Source of the DNA: Antilocapra americana
Taxonomy: Eukaryota; Chordata; Mammalia; Artiodactyla; Antilocapridae
NCBI GenBank assembly: GCA_007570785.1
Contig: ML661885.1
Span: forward strand, 12,946,490-13,010,489
Length of the DNA stretch: 64,000 nucleotides
Direction: 5' to 3'
Position numbers and translations under genes: made by a program. Below the pieces are notes generated by a model. That model saw only the letters and a list, made by a program, of their open reading frames with translations. It did not search any database and was not told the origin of the DNA. Shown piece by piece: positions 35,348 to 45,485 of the stretch. The number at the start of each line of letters is the position of its first letter. The stretch's first letter is position 1.

Positions 35348-35573
35348 GAAAGTGAAAGTGTTAGTTACTCAGTCATGTCCAACTCTGAGCAGCCCTATGG
35401 AGTGTAGCCTGCCAGGCTCCTCTGTCCATGGAATTCTCCAAGCAAGAATACTGGAGTGGGTGGCCATGCCTCCTCCTGGGGATCTTTCCAACCCAGGTAT
35501 CAAACCCCTCATCTCCTGTGTCTCTTGCATTGGCAAGCCAATTGTTTACTGTCTGAACCACCAGGGAAGCCCC
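35348..35573 (-). mobile_element. Bov-tA SINE
   Basis: Inverted copy with a GAAAGTGAAAGTGTTAGTTA tail, core at ~35,415-35,465, and head ending CCACCAGGGAAGCCCC. It forms an inverted pair with the next element. Confidence 0.93.
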
Positions 35574-35726
35574 TTAGTATTTCCAACTTATAACCAGTAC
35601 CAATTGTACTGGACCACCAAAGGCAAGGGAAATAATTTCCTGTTTGATTCCTGGACTGATTTTGTAAGTGTGAACAGTCTGCTAGAAAAGCCCATCCTCA
35701 TTTAGATCAGGGTTTCCAGCAGCAAG

Positions 35727-35962
35727 GGGCTTCCCTGGTGGCTCAAATGGTAAAGAATCCACCTGTAATGTGGGAGACCAGGGTTCGATCCCTAGGTCAG
35801 GAAGATCCCCTGGAGAAGGGAATGGCAACCCACTCCAGTATTCTTGCCTAGAAAATTCCATGGACAGAGGACCTGATGGGCTGCAATCCATGGGGTCACA
35901 GAGTAGCCCATAGGGTCACAAAGAGTAGGGCAGAACTGAGGGACTAACACTTTCACTTTTTT
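35727..35962 (+). mobile_element. Bov-tA SINE with internal short duplication
   Basis: Direct copy: GGGGCTTCCCTGGTGGCTCA head, GGTTCGATCCCTAGGTCAGG, core and GGACTAACACTTTCACTTTT tail. The ATGGGGTCACAGAGTA segment is followed by a second related segment (ATAGGGTCACAAAGAGTA), a small internal duplication. Confidence 0.93.
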
Positions 35963-36725
35963 CCCCCTACTTCCAGCGGCAAAGGTCAGCCAGAAGCAAT
36001 GGGAACTCCCAGGACCCCGTTACATCTTGCAAGTTAAGCCTTGGGAGATGTGGGATCACATTTCCCAAGGATCCACTAAATGAGTAACAGAAAATACCAC
36101 GCATTATATGTTCATCTCTGACAACAGGGCTTCAGAATGACAAATGCAACACTGAAAGCAGTGCCTGCTGATCCCCACAACTGCACAGGTGAAGAGTTCC
36201 CTGAAAGCTCTCCTGGCTCCCTGAAAACAATTGAGCAGACAGAAGAATTCCACAAATAGCAGAGCACAAGTCAGATGACTGAATATATTATCAGCCTCCT
36301 TCGGGAACTACAATATCGCAACACCAAGTCACCCGTGCTACATGGGTTGCAAAAAATCTGCCAAAAATGCATCACACAAACCACCAGCTAACAGCTAAAC
36401 GTGCTAGGATTAAATACATGCTACAGAAATGCCAGTGTTTCATCCATCTGAAACCTCTATCCCCTAAAAGGTTCTCTCCATCTCTTTTCTGCCTCTCCCC
36501 CACATTCAAGTTTTCTCAAGTTTATTTTCTGAGCTTCTTATTGTGAGAAACAATATGGGACCTGAATGTGCTTTTGCAAAATACACCCCCACCCCGTCCC
36601 TTTCCCTCGAGGGAAATGACTGATCCGTGCTGTCCACAAGGACTGGATGGCACACATCCACATGAGGCTGCAAGGAGGTGTAGCTGGCCAGCTCACTAGT
36701 CAGGGAGGCAGGGCTAAGGGGCAAT
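35963..36725. other. Unique sequence
   Basis: No gene or repeat recognised. Confidence 0.4.
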
Positions 36726-36905
36726 GCTGGCCTGGGTTCCAATTCCTCTCTAGCACTCGGGCCGTGTGACCTCTGGCAGGTTATTTGACAGCTTTGTGCC
36801 TCTACCTCCTGAACTGTGACAGGAGTGACTCCCTCACCGCGTTCCAGTGAGAGCCAGACAGGCGTGTACAGTAAAGGGTCCCGGGTTTTAAGTGAGCACT
36901 CAGTT
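36726..36905 (+). mobile_element. MIR SINE
   Basis: 'GCCTGGGTTCCAATTCCTCT', 'GTGTGACCTCTGGCAGGTTA', 'TTTGTGCCTCTACCTCCTGA' follow the MIR core order in direct orientation. Confidence 0.75.
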
Positions 36906-37208
36906 AAAGATTACCTGTTTTTTACTTCATCCATTTCCATTAAAAGACAAGAAAGAACCCTGCAATTTAGGACCTGTTAAATACCGGGCTGATGACTAAA
37001 AAGTCTGGAGACTCTCTGTAGGTCTTAAGGTAAGTATCTGGCCAGGTGTAGGCCTGCCTGGAGGTAAGGGTTTGGGAGAGCTACAGGCCTAAAGAATTTG
37101 CAGAACTGGGTCTGTTCAAACCTATTCATCCTTTTTACAAACTAAATCACCAGACTGAGAGTCTTACAAAAACCTGCAACATTGCTTTATCATATCCTTA
37201 ATAGAAAG

Positions 37209-37495
37209 GTGTTCATTGAAAGGACTGATATTGAAGCTGAAACTCCAATACTTCGGCCACCTCATTCGAAGAGTTGACTCACTGGAAAAGACCCTGATGC
37301 TGGGAAGGATTGGGGGCAGGAGGGGAAGGGGACGACAGAGGATGAGATGGCTGGATGGCATCACCAACTCGATGGACATGGGTTTGGGTGGACTCTGGGA
37401 GTAGGTGATGGACAGGGAGGCCTGGCGTGCTGCAATTCATGGGGTCGCAAAGAGTCGGACACGACTGAGCGACTGAACTGAACTGAACTGAACTG
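37209..37495 (+). mobile_element. BovB 3' end, near-consensus
   Basis: About 287 bases from 'GTTCATTGAAAGGACTGATA' through 'GGACGACAGAGGATGAGATG' to a tail of four CTGAA units. Perfect 9-base direct repeats AATAGAAAG lie at 37,200-37,208 and 37,496-37,504. CpG sites (CTTCGGCC, GTCGGACACGACTGAGCGAC) are largely preserved, so this is one of the younger copies. Confidence 0.95.
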
Positions 37496-37584
37496 AATAG
37501 AAAGATCTTCTCGGACTCACCATCCCCTCTGAAATGTATAGTGCTTCCCCACTTGTTGGTCAAAGTTCACTTTTCCCCAGTTTT

Positions 37585-37740
37585 TGCTCAGAGGCACAGT
37601 GACTTACTCCCCTTCAAACTTCATCTCCTGGAAATTAAGGGTAACTTCTACTTCACAGGGTGTGGGCAAGAATGAAAAGGCAGCATGCTTCAGAGAGCCC
37701 CTAGCAGGTTGATGGTACTCAGTGAGAGATGCTGTTATCA
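37585..37740 (+). mobile_element. MIR SINE (3' half)
   Basis: 'CTTCATCTCCTGGAAATTAA', 'CTACTTCACAGGGTGTGGGC', 'AGAGCCCCTAGCAGGTTGAT' and 'GGTACTCAGTGAGAG' resemble a direct MIR. Confidence 0.6.
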
Positions 37741-39946
37741 ATTCTGTCGCGGCTCTGCCAATACAGATGTTTTAGCCAAGAGCAAGAGTGAGTTACATCT
37801 AGAAAAACTTACTACCGCAGCAGAATACCTGTGAAGGGCTGTGCAAGGGAGATTTTCCACCCTTTAGAAAACTAGGGTGCTAGGACCCAGGATATGTTAC
37901 TCTTCAAAGCAGTGACAAGACACAGAAATCAGAGGTCACTGCCTGCCCTGTCACCTTTACCGAACTACAGATCGTCACACTGACCACACACAATATGATT
38001 TCGGGAGAAATAAAACAAAACTAGTTATAAATATTCATACCTTTATTAAAGGAAATCTATTTCTTCAAAGCTAATCAGTCAAGGGGACATTTAACAACCT
38101 TTTACCATAAACATTATAATCCTATTTTCAGGGGAGAAAAAAACCCAAACCCAAATTAAAGCAGAATTGTCTGACTCTGTTATATAATTAAAATTACACA
38201 TTAAAAGAAGAGCAGATCTTTAGTTTGAAAGCAAATCGAACATTAGAGTGGACACATCCCTCCCCAGCCTCTCCCTCCAAAAATTAAAAAAATCATCACC
38301 CACTGTGTGTTCCCCCTTCTGATAAAGGATTTTGGCAGTAAACTGCCAAAGCTGGGACACTCAAAACTCATCAAATAACATGAGTAAATGAATGAAATAA
38401 TGGTTAAATGAGGCAGGAACGCAATAACAAGATCTAAAAAGCCCAAAATGAGAGTTAAGTTGGCCATGGGGAACTCCATCAGGAACTCTTAATAGTTCAT
38501 AATTGACTGCCTAAAAAACATAAATTCTGCCAGAATTAACAAGCTAACTTCAACTCCTCATGTGCATCTGTCAACTGACACCCAAAGTAAATTTTTTTTC
38601 TTTCAGAACCTTTAACTATTAATAATTATTTAATTATTGCTAATAATGTCTACCTATAAGCAGCTCTCCTCTTACTTAAAATTAAGTGCCTATGTCCAAA
38701 AGCAGGTAAGTCAAATACTTCCGTAGGTTCCCTGCTTATTTAATGCATCTCTAGAAGTTTCCAAATAGGGAACTAAGTGAAAACTGACCTAGAATCGATG
38801 TTTCCACAATTGCATTACATCATCACAGCCGCTGGAAGCCAGAAATATGGTCACTGATGAACATTTCATAGAATAAGTACATAAAATCTTTGCTGTAAGA
38901 GCCAAGAGTATTATAATCTATCTGCAGACCATGTAGTTATTTAATTTCAGATACCTTCATAGCACAATCTTTAAGATTTCCACTCTTCTCCATAATCACC
39001 CTTGCCTCAGTTTTATAACAGCACGGAAAACTACACAAGTTTCTAAAGTATCCACAAAAGTCACATTCTCACTTCTGTTTAGAAATTACTATCTAGAATC
39101 CATAAAGTGTGTGTTGTCTTCATACTGTCTGAATTGAGGGCCTGTGACACTAAATCCATATTGTACAGCTTTTCCAGACATTACTTTTAATAGACTTAAA
39201 AAAATAATATGACATAATATTCTTCCTACAGTTAGGAATTCATAAACTCTTCTGCAAGCCTGTAAAAACAAAAAAGGAAATAAACACAAATGCTAAAATT
39301 GTTTTTGTTGAGAAAACAAGGTGTTGAGAGGTAAAATTAGCTTGACATGTGAAAGTGTATCAAAAAACTAAGGAAGGGGTTTGTTCTGTTTTCTCTTAAA
39401 TGGTTTTCATTATTAATTTGTAAACAGTCTGATTATTTCATTGCAGGAAAGATTCTGATTCGCTGCTCATTTTATGATTTACCATAATAAAAGATCAACA
39501 CCTTAAAGCAACTGACTTATATTCTCCCTCCTATTCTCTTAAAATTGATATAGCTTGTAATAACATAAATGACCAAAACTATAAACACAAAATATTGAAA
39601 AATGAGTAATGACTTCAAAAGTGGTTTTGTTATAAAATTAGCAAAGCACTAATCATGCATTTAAATATAATATCAAGACAAATGGTCAAAATATTAAATA
39701 AAGATACACCGTGCATTTCAAAAAACTAACCTTCTAGAAAAATTGTTTAGAGAGCACCCTTTATAAATCGAATACAACACAATTTTTTCTAAGAAATCCA
39801 AGCTGTCAACTTAATGGGTCATCTTTTCAACCGAGTGTGATATAAAATAGCTAAGGTACTGAATCCTTAAATATAGGGTATGTAATTAAAGAATTGCTCA
39901 TTGGTGCTTGTTTCTAAGGTGCGCAAAGCTTTAATAAGATATAACT
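37741..39946. other. 2.2-kb stretch free of ruminant repeats
   Basis: No young insertion was seen. On the minus strand, a strong pyrimidine tract plus CAG lies at ~39,261-39,285. It is followed by a 58-codon open frame and, about 1.2 kb downstream, an AATAAA on the complement at 38,043-38,048. This layout is compatible with a terminal exon (see findings), but no product is recognisable. Confidence 0.35.
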
Positions 39947-40070
39947 AGAGGGAGGTTCAAGACAGAGGGGACATATGTATATCTACGGCTGATTATGTTG
40001 ATGTATGGCAGAAACCAACAAAATGTTGTAAAGCAATCATCTGCTGATTAAAAATAAATTAAAAAAAAAG
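39947..40070 (+). mobile_element. Ruminant L1 3' end
   Basis: GAGGGAGGTTCAAGACAGAG, 'GGACATATGTATATCTACGG', then AAATAAATTAAAAAAAAAG. The AAGATATAACT/AAGATATATCT strings at the borders look like a diverged target-site duplication. Confidence 0.8.
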
Positions 40071-41166
40071 ATATATCTAAAGATAAAGCCAACCAAGGAG
40101 CACCGCCCCTTTACAGCCTTACACGGCAGCCCAAGTTCCCCTCTGATCCTGACATTTTAGGTCGCTCATAAAATGCTCCTCTAACACGGAGCAAAAGTCA
40201 CGTAAATTATATGTAACCAATGAAGGATTAAGATCAGAGTTAATCTATCTAACAAATATTAAATTCATAATTGGGGAGCTCTTTTTCTATCCTCTGCTTC
40301 AGTATCCTAACATCTACAACTCCTCTGTTAAGACTGAAATTCCCAGGAGGAGGAAGGCTCAGCTCCAGTCTGCAAGCACACAATGGAATCACAGCTGACG
40401 ACGCACATCTTTTTCTAGATGTCTCCATATGCTTGAGAGGATTTTTTTTCCCCTAGCCAGGCATTAGGGGACTTGCTACTCACTGCCACTAAGAATCTGA
40501 GAACAGTCTCAAGGATTATTGTGGAGAAGGAGTAAAATAATGTGATGCTCTTCAGTATACAAAAGGCACACGTCAGAGTGGCCTTCAGGAACTAAATTAA
40601 CTAATGATGGGGCAGTTTTGCATGCTGTCAAATTCTGAACGTTGCTTAATTTATAATTTTCCCTACTCCTGGCAGCTAAATGTTTGTTTTATATTCACAG
40701 TTTTTACAATTGTATCACTAAAATAACACCTTAAGGGCTACAACAAAATGTGATTCATTTTCATCTTCCCTAACACTTACAATTATACTGGATTGGGAAT
40801 TCACATTATGGATCTGAAAATGGTCTATTACACAGAGCACATTGATGAAAGAGTGGTGAAAACTGTTCCCTAAAACCCCAAAGTCCCCTAAAAAGACCCC
40901 TCAATTCTTTCTTAGTAACACCAAATTTTTAATAGCCTAAGAAAGCAGTATAGGTAAGTAATCATGCACATAAAATGTCTCAAAAAGAAACAAAAAGTCC
41001 CAAGATTAAATTCATGGGATACTCATCACAAAATGAATAGATGCATTCTCAAGTTAACATTACTCATCTTTTGAACTCCCAAAGATTCTACAAATTCCAG
41101 TTGGGAAAAGGAGTCTCGCTAATGTCAGTGTGCACTAACCTCCCCAACAAAGAGGAGCACAAGCAG
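40071..41166. other. Unique sequence left of the CpG island
   Basis: No gene or young repeat recognised. Confidence 0.4.
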
Positions 41167-41203
41167 GCGCGCGCGCGCGCGCGCGCACACACACACACAC
41201 ACA
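41167..41203. repeat. (GC)n(AC)n compound microsatellite
   Basis: About ten GC units run directly into about eight AC units. Purine-pyrimidine alternation of this type can adopt left-handed DNA. It lies about 0.9 kb from the CpG island edge. Confidence 0.95.
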
Positions 41204-42098
41204 GAGCATAGCAGCAGCAGCTGCTGTCTTTTTAAAAGACTGCTATTCCTGCGGAGCAACCTGTGATCTCTACAAAGAACCAAAGACCTATCCTTCCATT
41301 CTGAAAAGTTAAAGAGTTGAGTAAGTCACTAGACTGCACCCAACAGTGTAAAATAACCAAAGATGTCTCCTAACCTTGCAAACACCAAAAAAGTACCCAC
41401 ACACTAAACCATTCACTAGTGTTTAAGCAAACTAATTTATTTTTAAGAACCTTTTGTGCGGGAGTAATCTGGCAAACTACATTTATTCACTTTTTTTCTG
41501 TAGACAAATATTCTTTGACTGGCTTGCTCCTTAAATATCAACACTTTAGGTTGCAAACAGTGATGCTTTGGTTCCTAACTTCATGTTGTTTACTTAAGAG
41601 AAAAAAAAATAAAAATGCATACCATAAACTACAACTTTTTTTTTTTTAATGTCATCCCAACGCCGAACTTCCAAGTGGCACTTTGGAAACTGGCGCTCTA
41701 ATTAATCAAGGAACCAGTGAAGCCATTACAAACAATGATGCTTTACACTCCCAATAATCAATTGACGTGAAGCTTTCCCGATGCCTTCGTTTTCAGAGCA
41801 GCCTTTCTAATTTCATTGTCTCCACGCTGGAGTAACTAAGTGAAACTGAGACAGAGGTAAACAGATAACTCCTAGGATCCTTAGCACGTAAACCGAGCGC
41901 TGAGGTTCGGAACGCGATCACTACAATATATGCCATTTTAGAAACGGGCCTCGGACAGTTACTGCCACATCCCAAGTGCCTTTAGACTTCGTTGTGTCTA
42001 AGACAACGTCTCTGGTGATACCAAAGCAATACAGTATCTCGTGCAAACTGCGTGCCTCCCTGGGTCGGAGCCCCTGTTAGTGACACTACCCCACAGAT

Positions 42099-42152
42099 CT
42101 AGAAGTGGGTGACCAGGGAAGTACGAGAGTGGAAAGCTCTCGGCGTCTCCAT
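42099..42152 (-). CDS. Short minus-strand ORF beside CCAAT boxes (candidate only)
   Basis: A minus-strand ATG at 42,152 lies about 80 bases downstream, on that strand, of the nearer CCAAT box, and opens a 17-codon frame beginning METPRAFHSR and ending at TAG. It could be an upstream ORF or the start of a divergent transcript. No family is recognisable and the frame is too short to support a protein. Listed because of its promoter-proximal position. Confidence 0.15.
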   Translation of the reverse strand: METPRAFHSRTSLVTHF

Positions 42153-42200
42153 GACTCCCCCGCCCCGCCTGCAACTCCGCTTCAACTGGTCCGGGAGAAG

Positions 42201-42210
42201 CCCCGCCCCC
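42201..42210 (+). promoter_or_regulatory. GC box (Sp1-type)
   Basis: CCCCGCCCCC immediately upstream of the paired CCAAT boxes. Further GC boxes are scattered through the island. Confidence 0.6.
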
Positions 42211-42231
42211 TTCCTTTCTCCGGTCCCCGCG

Positions 42232-42277
42232 ATTGGCTTACCGACACCCGGCAGGTCAATTCCCCGCCTTCGATTGG
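42232..42277 (-). promoter_or_regulatory. Paired inverted CCAAT boxes (NF-Y type)
   Basis: GATTGGCT occurs at 42,231-42,238 and again at 42,272-42,279, placing ATTGG cores 41 bases apart. Two phased CCAAT boxes next to a GC box are typical of TATA-less promoters. They work in either orientation, so initiation could lie on either side. Confidence 0.7.
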
Positions 42278-43012
42278 CTCACTGCCCCATCAGTCACACG
42301 CAGCGAGATTCGGGTCGGTGGGAGGGGAAGGCAGTGGAGGAGGTGGACTGGGAGTGGGATTAGAGGACGAGGAGACGGAGGAGGGCGTTCAGGCTCGGTC
42401 CCCGGTTTGGGAAAGTTTCCCCTACGAGTGACAAACCCGGACGGCGTTAGGGCCGGTCCCACTCCGGGCCGGTGCAGGGCGCTCGGGTCCCTGATTCCCG
42501 CCCCTCGGTCCCGCAGGCCCCGGAAACCACTAGGGGGAGGGGGAGAGAGGGAGGGACCAGCTAACCAGGGAACGACCCACCCCCGATCTCGGAAGAGGCG
42601 CCTCCGGGACTCCCCGGAGGGGCGGGGAGGCCGGCGCGCCGCGACGACCCCGGCCCCCGCCCCCAGCGGCCCCCAGGGGCCCGCGAGCGCCGCGTCCCGG
42701 GGCCCGGGGCGTGACCGTCGCGAGCCGGCCGGGAGGGCCCCTCCCGCTTCCCGCCTGGGGCCCCGAGGGCCTGTCCCTTCAGGGGCGGGGAGACGGGGGA
42801 GCGAAGAGGGGGCGCTGGCGAGCCAACCCGGAACCTCCCGGCCCGCCTCCCGCCCCCGGCCCCGGCCCCTGCGCGCCTCCTGCACACACGCCCGCACCCA
42901 GAAAGTTAAGTCAGGGGCGAGCCCGGCTCGGCGCCGCCGCGCTCCGGCCCCCCGGCTCCCCGCCCCCACCGCGGCCCGGCCTGCTCGGCCCGAGCGCGCC
43001 GCCCGCCCCGCC

Positions 43013-43038
43013 CGCCGCGCGCGGACGGGCCGGCGCTG
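43013..43038 (+). repeat. Left arm of 26-bp inverted repeat at the gap edge
   Basis: CGCCGCGCGCGGACGGGCCG followed by GCGCTG. It is the exact reverse complement of 43,446-43,471 on the other side of the N run, and seven known bases (CGGCGGG) separate it from the gap. Confidence 0.95.
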
Positions 43039-43045
43039 CGGCGGG

Positions 43046-43445
43046 NNNNNNNNNNNNNNNNNNNNNNNNNNNNNNNNNNNNNNNNNNNNNNNNNNNNNNN
43101 NNNNNNNNNNNNNNNNNNNNNNNNNNNNNNNNNNNNNNNNNNNNNNNNNNNNNNNNNNNNNNNNNNNNNNNNNNNNNNNNNNNNNNNNNNNNNNNNNNNN
43201 NNNNNNNNNNNNNNNNNNNNNNNNNNNNNNNNNNNNNNNNNNNNNNNNNNNNNNNNNNNNNNNNNNNNNNNNNNNNNNNNNNNNNNNNNNNNNNNNNNNN
43301 NNNNNNNNNNNNNNNNNNNNNNNNNNNNNNNNNNNNNNNNNNNNNNNNNNNNNNNNNNNNNNNNNNNNNNNNNNNNNNNNNNNNNNNNNNNNNNNNNNNN
43401 NNNNNNNNNNNNNNNNNNNNNNNNNNNNNNNNNNNNNNNNNNNNN
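43046..43445. other. Assembly gap, 400 N
   Basis: Exactly 400 undetermined bases in the middle of the CpG island. The round length suggests a placeholder rather than a measured size. No claim can be made about its content, and frames read through it are artefacts. Confidence 0.98.
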
Positions 43446-43471
43446 CAGCGCCGGCCCGTCCGCGCGCGGCG
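43446..43471 (-). repeat. Right arm of 26-bp inverted repeat at the gap edge
   Basis: CAGCGCCGGCCCGTCCGCGC followed by GCGGCG begins at the first base after the Ns and perfectly complements 43,013-43,038. Beyond this point the two flanks diverge. Confidence 0.95.
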
Positions 43472-44232
43472 CCCCTCGCCCCGCGCCCCCGACGCCGACG
43501 CCGGCCGGGCCGCGGAGCCCCTCTCCCCAGGCGTCTCGGCCCGCCGGCCGCCCCCGACGCGGCGCTTCACCTTCACACACCCCCGAGCACTTCCCGAGCC
43601 CTGCCAGCCCTCTCCCGGCTCCCACCCTGCGCTGCAGTCGCTCCGCGTTTCCCTGAAAGAATGCACCTTCTCGGGCTTCACCTTCCCGTCTCTCTGCCTC
43701 GCGCCCCCCGAGGGCGCAGGAGACGCGCGCCCCGCCGACCCGCGCCGGGCAGGGGCGGCGGGCGCCGGGGCTCCTCGGGCGGGGGCCGCGCCCGCGCCCC
43801 CGGCCTCTGCCGCGCCTCGGCTCTCACCTCTCGGCCGGCGCCGCGGGCTGCAGCCTCCGCCCGCCTCGCGCTCCGGGACTCGTCTCCCGAGCTCTCGCAA
43901 AGCGCTGGAGCGCCTCCTTTCTCTCCCAGGGACTCCGCGTCTCCCCGCCGCTTCCCGCCCTCCCCACCCCTCCCCAGCCACCCCCCCCCGAGTCCCAACT
44001 CCCCAGCTTCGCGGCGCCTCTCCGGGGATGCAACTCGCGTTCTCCGCGCACCGGGGCAGTGGTTCCCCGCACACAAAACAGCCCTCGCGGCGGCGCGCGG
44101 CTCTGCCCGGCTCGGCGCAGGAAGGGCGACCGCGGCCGGGGGGTGGGGACGCGGCGCCCCCCGCCGCCCGCCGCCCGCCTCCAGCCCGCCCTCGCGGCCC
44201 CCAGGGAAGGAGCGGTTACCGGCTCGGGTCGG

Positions 44233-44307
44233 TCACGCCGTCAGGTGCCGGCTGCCGTCGGCGCTGACCTTCGCCGCCGAAGCCGTGGCTGAGGCTGCGG
44301 CCGCCAT
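44233..44307 (-). CDS. Candidate first coding exon, Ala-rich N-terminus
   Basis: On the minus strand an ATG at 44,307 sits in GGGAACATGGCGGCCGCAG, which combines a usable start context with a YY1-type AnATGGCGGC element commonly found at mammalian 5' exons. The frame reads MAAAASATASAAKVSADGSR and continues to a stop at 44,233. A GT follows codon 13 (AAG|GTCAGC, intron side from 44,268), a possible but non-ideal donor. Another GTAACC occurs further downstream, after the stop. If real, the gene runs leftward and its remaining exons lie far away or outside the window. I do not recognise the N-terminus. It may instead be 5' UTR. Confidence 0.35.
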   Translation of the reverse strand: MAAAASATASAAKVSADGSRHLTA

Positions 44308-44310
44308 GTT
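44300..44310 (-). promoter_or_regulatory. YY1-like initiator motif
   Basis: Minus-strand AACATGGCGGC matches the AAnATGGCGGC class of YY1 elements, which usually lie just downstream of the start of transcription and point in its direction. This supports leftward transcription. Confidence 0.55.
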
Positions 44311-44367
44311 CCCGTGTTAATAACTGCTGCCTGGTTGTTTATTTCAATGGAGATCCTCCCCCAACGC

Positions 44368-44405
44368 CCTCCTCCTCCTCCTCCTCCTCCTCCTCCTCCT
44401 CCTCC
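44368..44405 (+). repeat. (CCT)n tract in CpG island
   Basis: Over twelve uninterrupted CCT units (GGAGGA on the minus strand), about 60 bases upstream of the candidate minus-strand ATG. In a leftward transcript this would be a purine-rich (AGG)n tract in the promoter or 5' UTR. Such tracts can form triplex or G-quadruplex structures and vary in length between individuals. Confidence 0.9.
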
Positions 44406-45145
44406 ACCGCGTCTCCGCACTTGCCTGGAGACACACAGACCGCGCGAGCTCGCGATCAGGGGAGGGGGCTCCGGAGTCAGGCGGTCCCTCCCTCCGCCTC
44501 CCGGGCCGCGGCCGCGGCCGAGTCCTGTCACTGGGGAGAGGACGGGGCGGAAACTTGCGTCCCGTGCCCCCGGGGAGGGGGCAGAGGTGGACCGAGGGTT
44601 CTCCCGGGAGCCGACCCTGGCCGCGGACTCTGCAGCATCTCCGTCGGCGGAGTCCTCTTCAGAAGACGGCCCGGGGAGAGGTGAAGAGTGAGGAGAGAAG
44701 GGAGAGGGGACAAAATGGGTGACGGTGGTAGCAGGGAGGGTGACCTATGGGTGACTGGAAGCGAGGGGAGAGTAAACAGATGACTCCATGGGAGGGCAAA
44801 GGGCAAGCGCCAAAAAAGAAAGCGAGCGTCTGGGACCGGCCGGGGCTGCAGAGTGGAGGCAGTGGGATCTGGAGGTTGCAGACGGCCAGGCGGATGCCCC
44901 CGCACCAAGATGGGGAGAACGCAGGGCCAGGTTCGCCCCGGGAGAGGCCACCCGTCCGCGCCCCACCGGCGCCCCTCGAGCGGCAGCCGGCACCCCTAGG
45001 CGCACCTCGCACGCCGGCGTCTGCTGCTGCGCCCTGGAGGCGCCCGTCGTCCATCAGTTCTCCCCCAGCTCCGGAGAGGATTGGCTTCTTCCGCGGCGGC
45101 CGCCTCTGAAGAGGGGATGGAGGGGCGCGACCGTCCGAGGCTAGC

Positions 45146-45485
45146 TTAAAAGGGTGCCACCCAGCAATTGCATGATAAAGCAAAAGTGCACACAGTGTAA
45201 ATAGCCTGACCTGGTTGAGCATTCTCGTCACGACCTGAGTCACAAAAGTTTTTTATTGAAAACTCCGCTTTCTAGAGATAAAGTGATGTTGGGGGGACGC
45301 GGGAGAGTTGCACTGAAGATTCAAAGAGAACCCTCGTAAAACTCACTTGGATCAGCTTTCTGCCTTGGGAAAGCAAGTTCTTCCCAACCCAGATACACTT
45401 AGGGGGAAAAAAAAATGAACATTTGTTGAAGAGATTTCCTTATTTTTAGTCTTAAAATGAGAAAGGTCACTTGCCACGGACAATA
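45146..45485. other. Right flank of CpG island, unique
   Basis: Composition returns to A+T-rich over about 100 bases. No repeat or gene recognised. Confidence 0.4.

Larger units (their letters stand above)
42085..45145. promoter_or_regulatory. CpG island / promoter region
   Basis: About 3 kb of very G+C-rich, CpG-dense sequence in an otherwise A+T-rich window, interrupted by the 400-base N run. It contains GC boxes (CCCCGCCCCC at 42,201), inverted CCAAT boxes at 42,232 and 42,273, a YY1-like ATGGCGGC motif on the minus strand at 44,300-44,307 and a (CCT)n tract. This is the expected architecture of a mammalian housekeeping or developmental promoter. Long open frames across it (up to several hundred codons, including the Ns) come from the scarcity of stop codons in GC-rich DNA. 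Direction of transcription is not certain; divergent initiation is plausible. Confidence 0.92.

Noticed and set aside
35346..35705. 119-codon plus-strand ORF
   Set aside because: It begins inside an inverted Bov-tA; related frames recur wherever this SINE lies in that orientation.
42911..44074. Long minus-strand open frames across the same gap
   Set aside because: Same GC-driven artefact; several overlapping frames on both strands are equally long.
42233..44320. 695-codon plus-strand open frame spanning the gap
   Set aside because: It runs through 400 Ns and lies in a CpG island where stop codons are scarce. Composition is random Pro/Arg/Ala with no domain.
44314..44691. Plus-strand frame with a polyproline run
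   Set aside because: The prolines come from the (CCT)n tract. No start context or homology.
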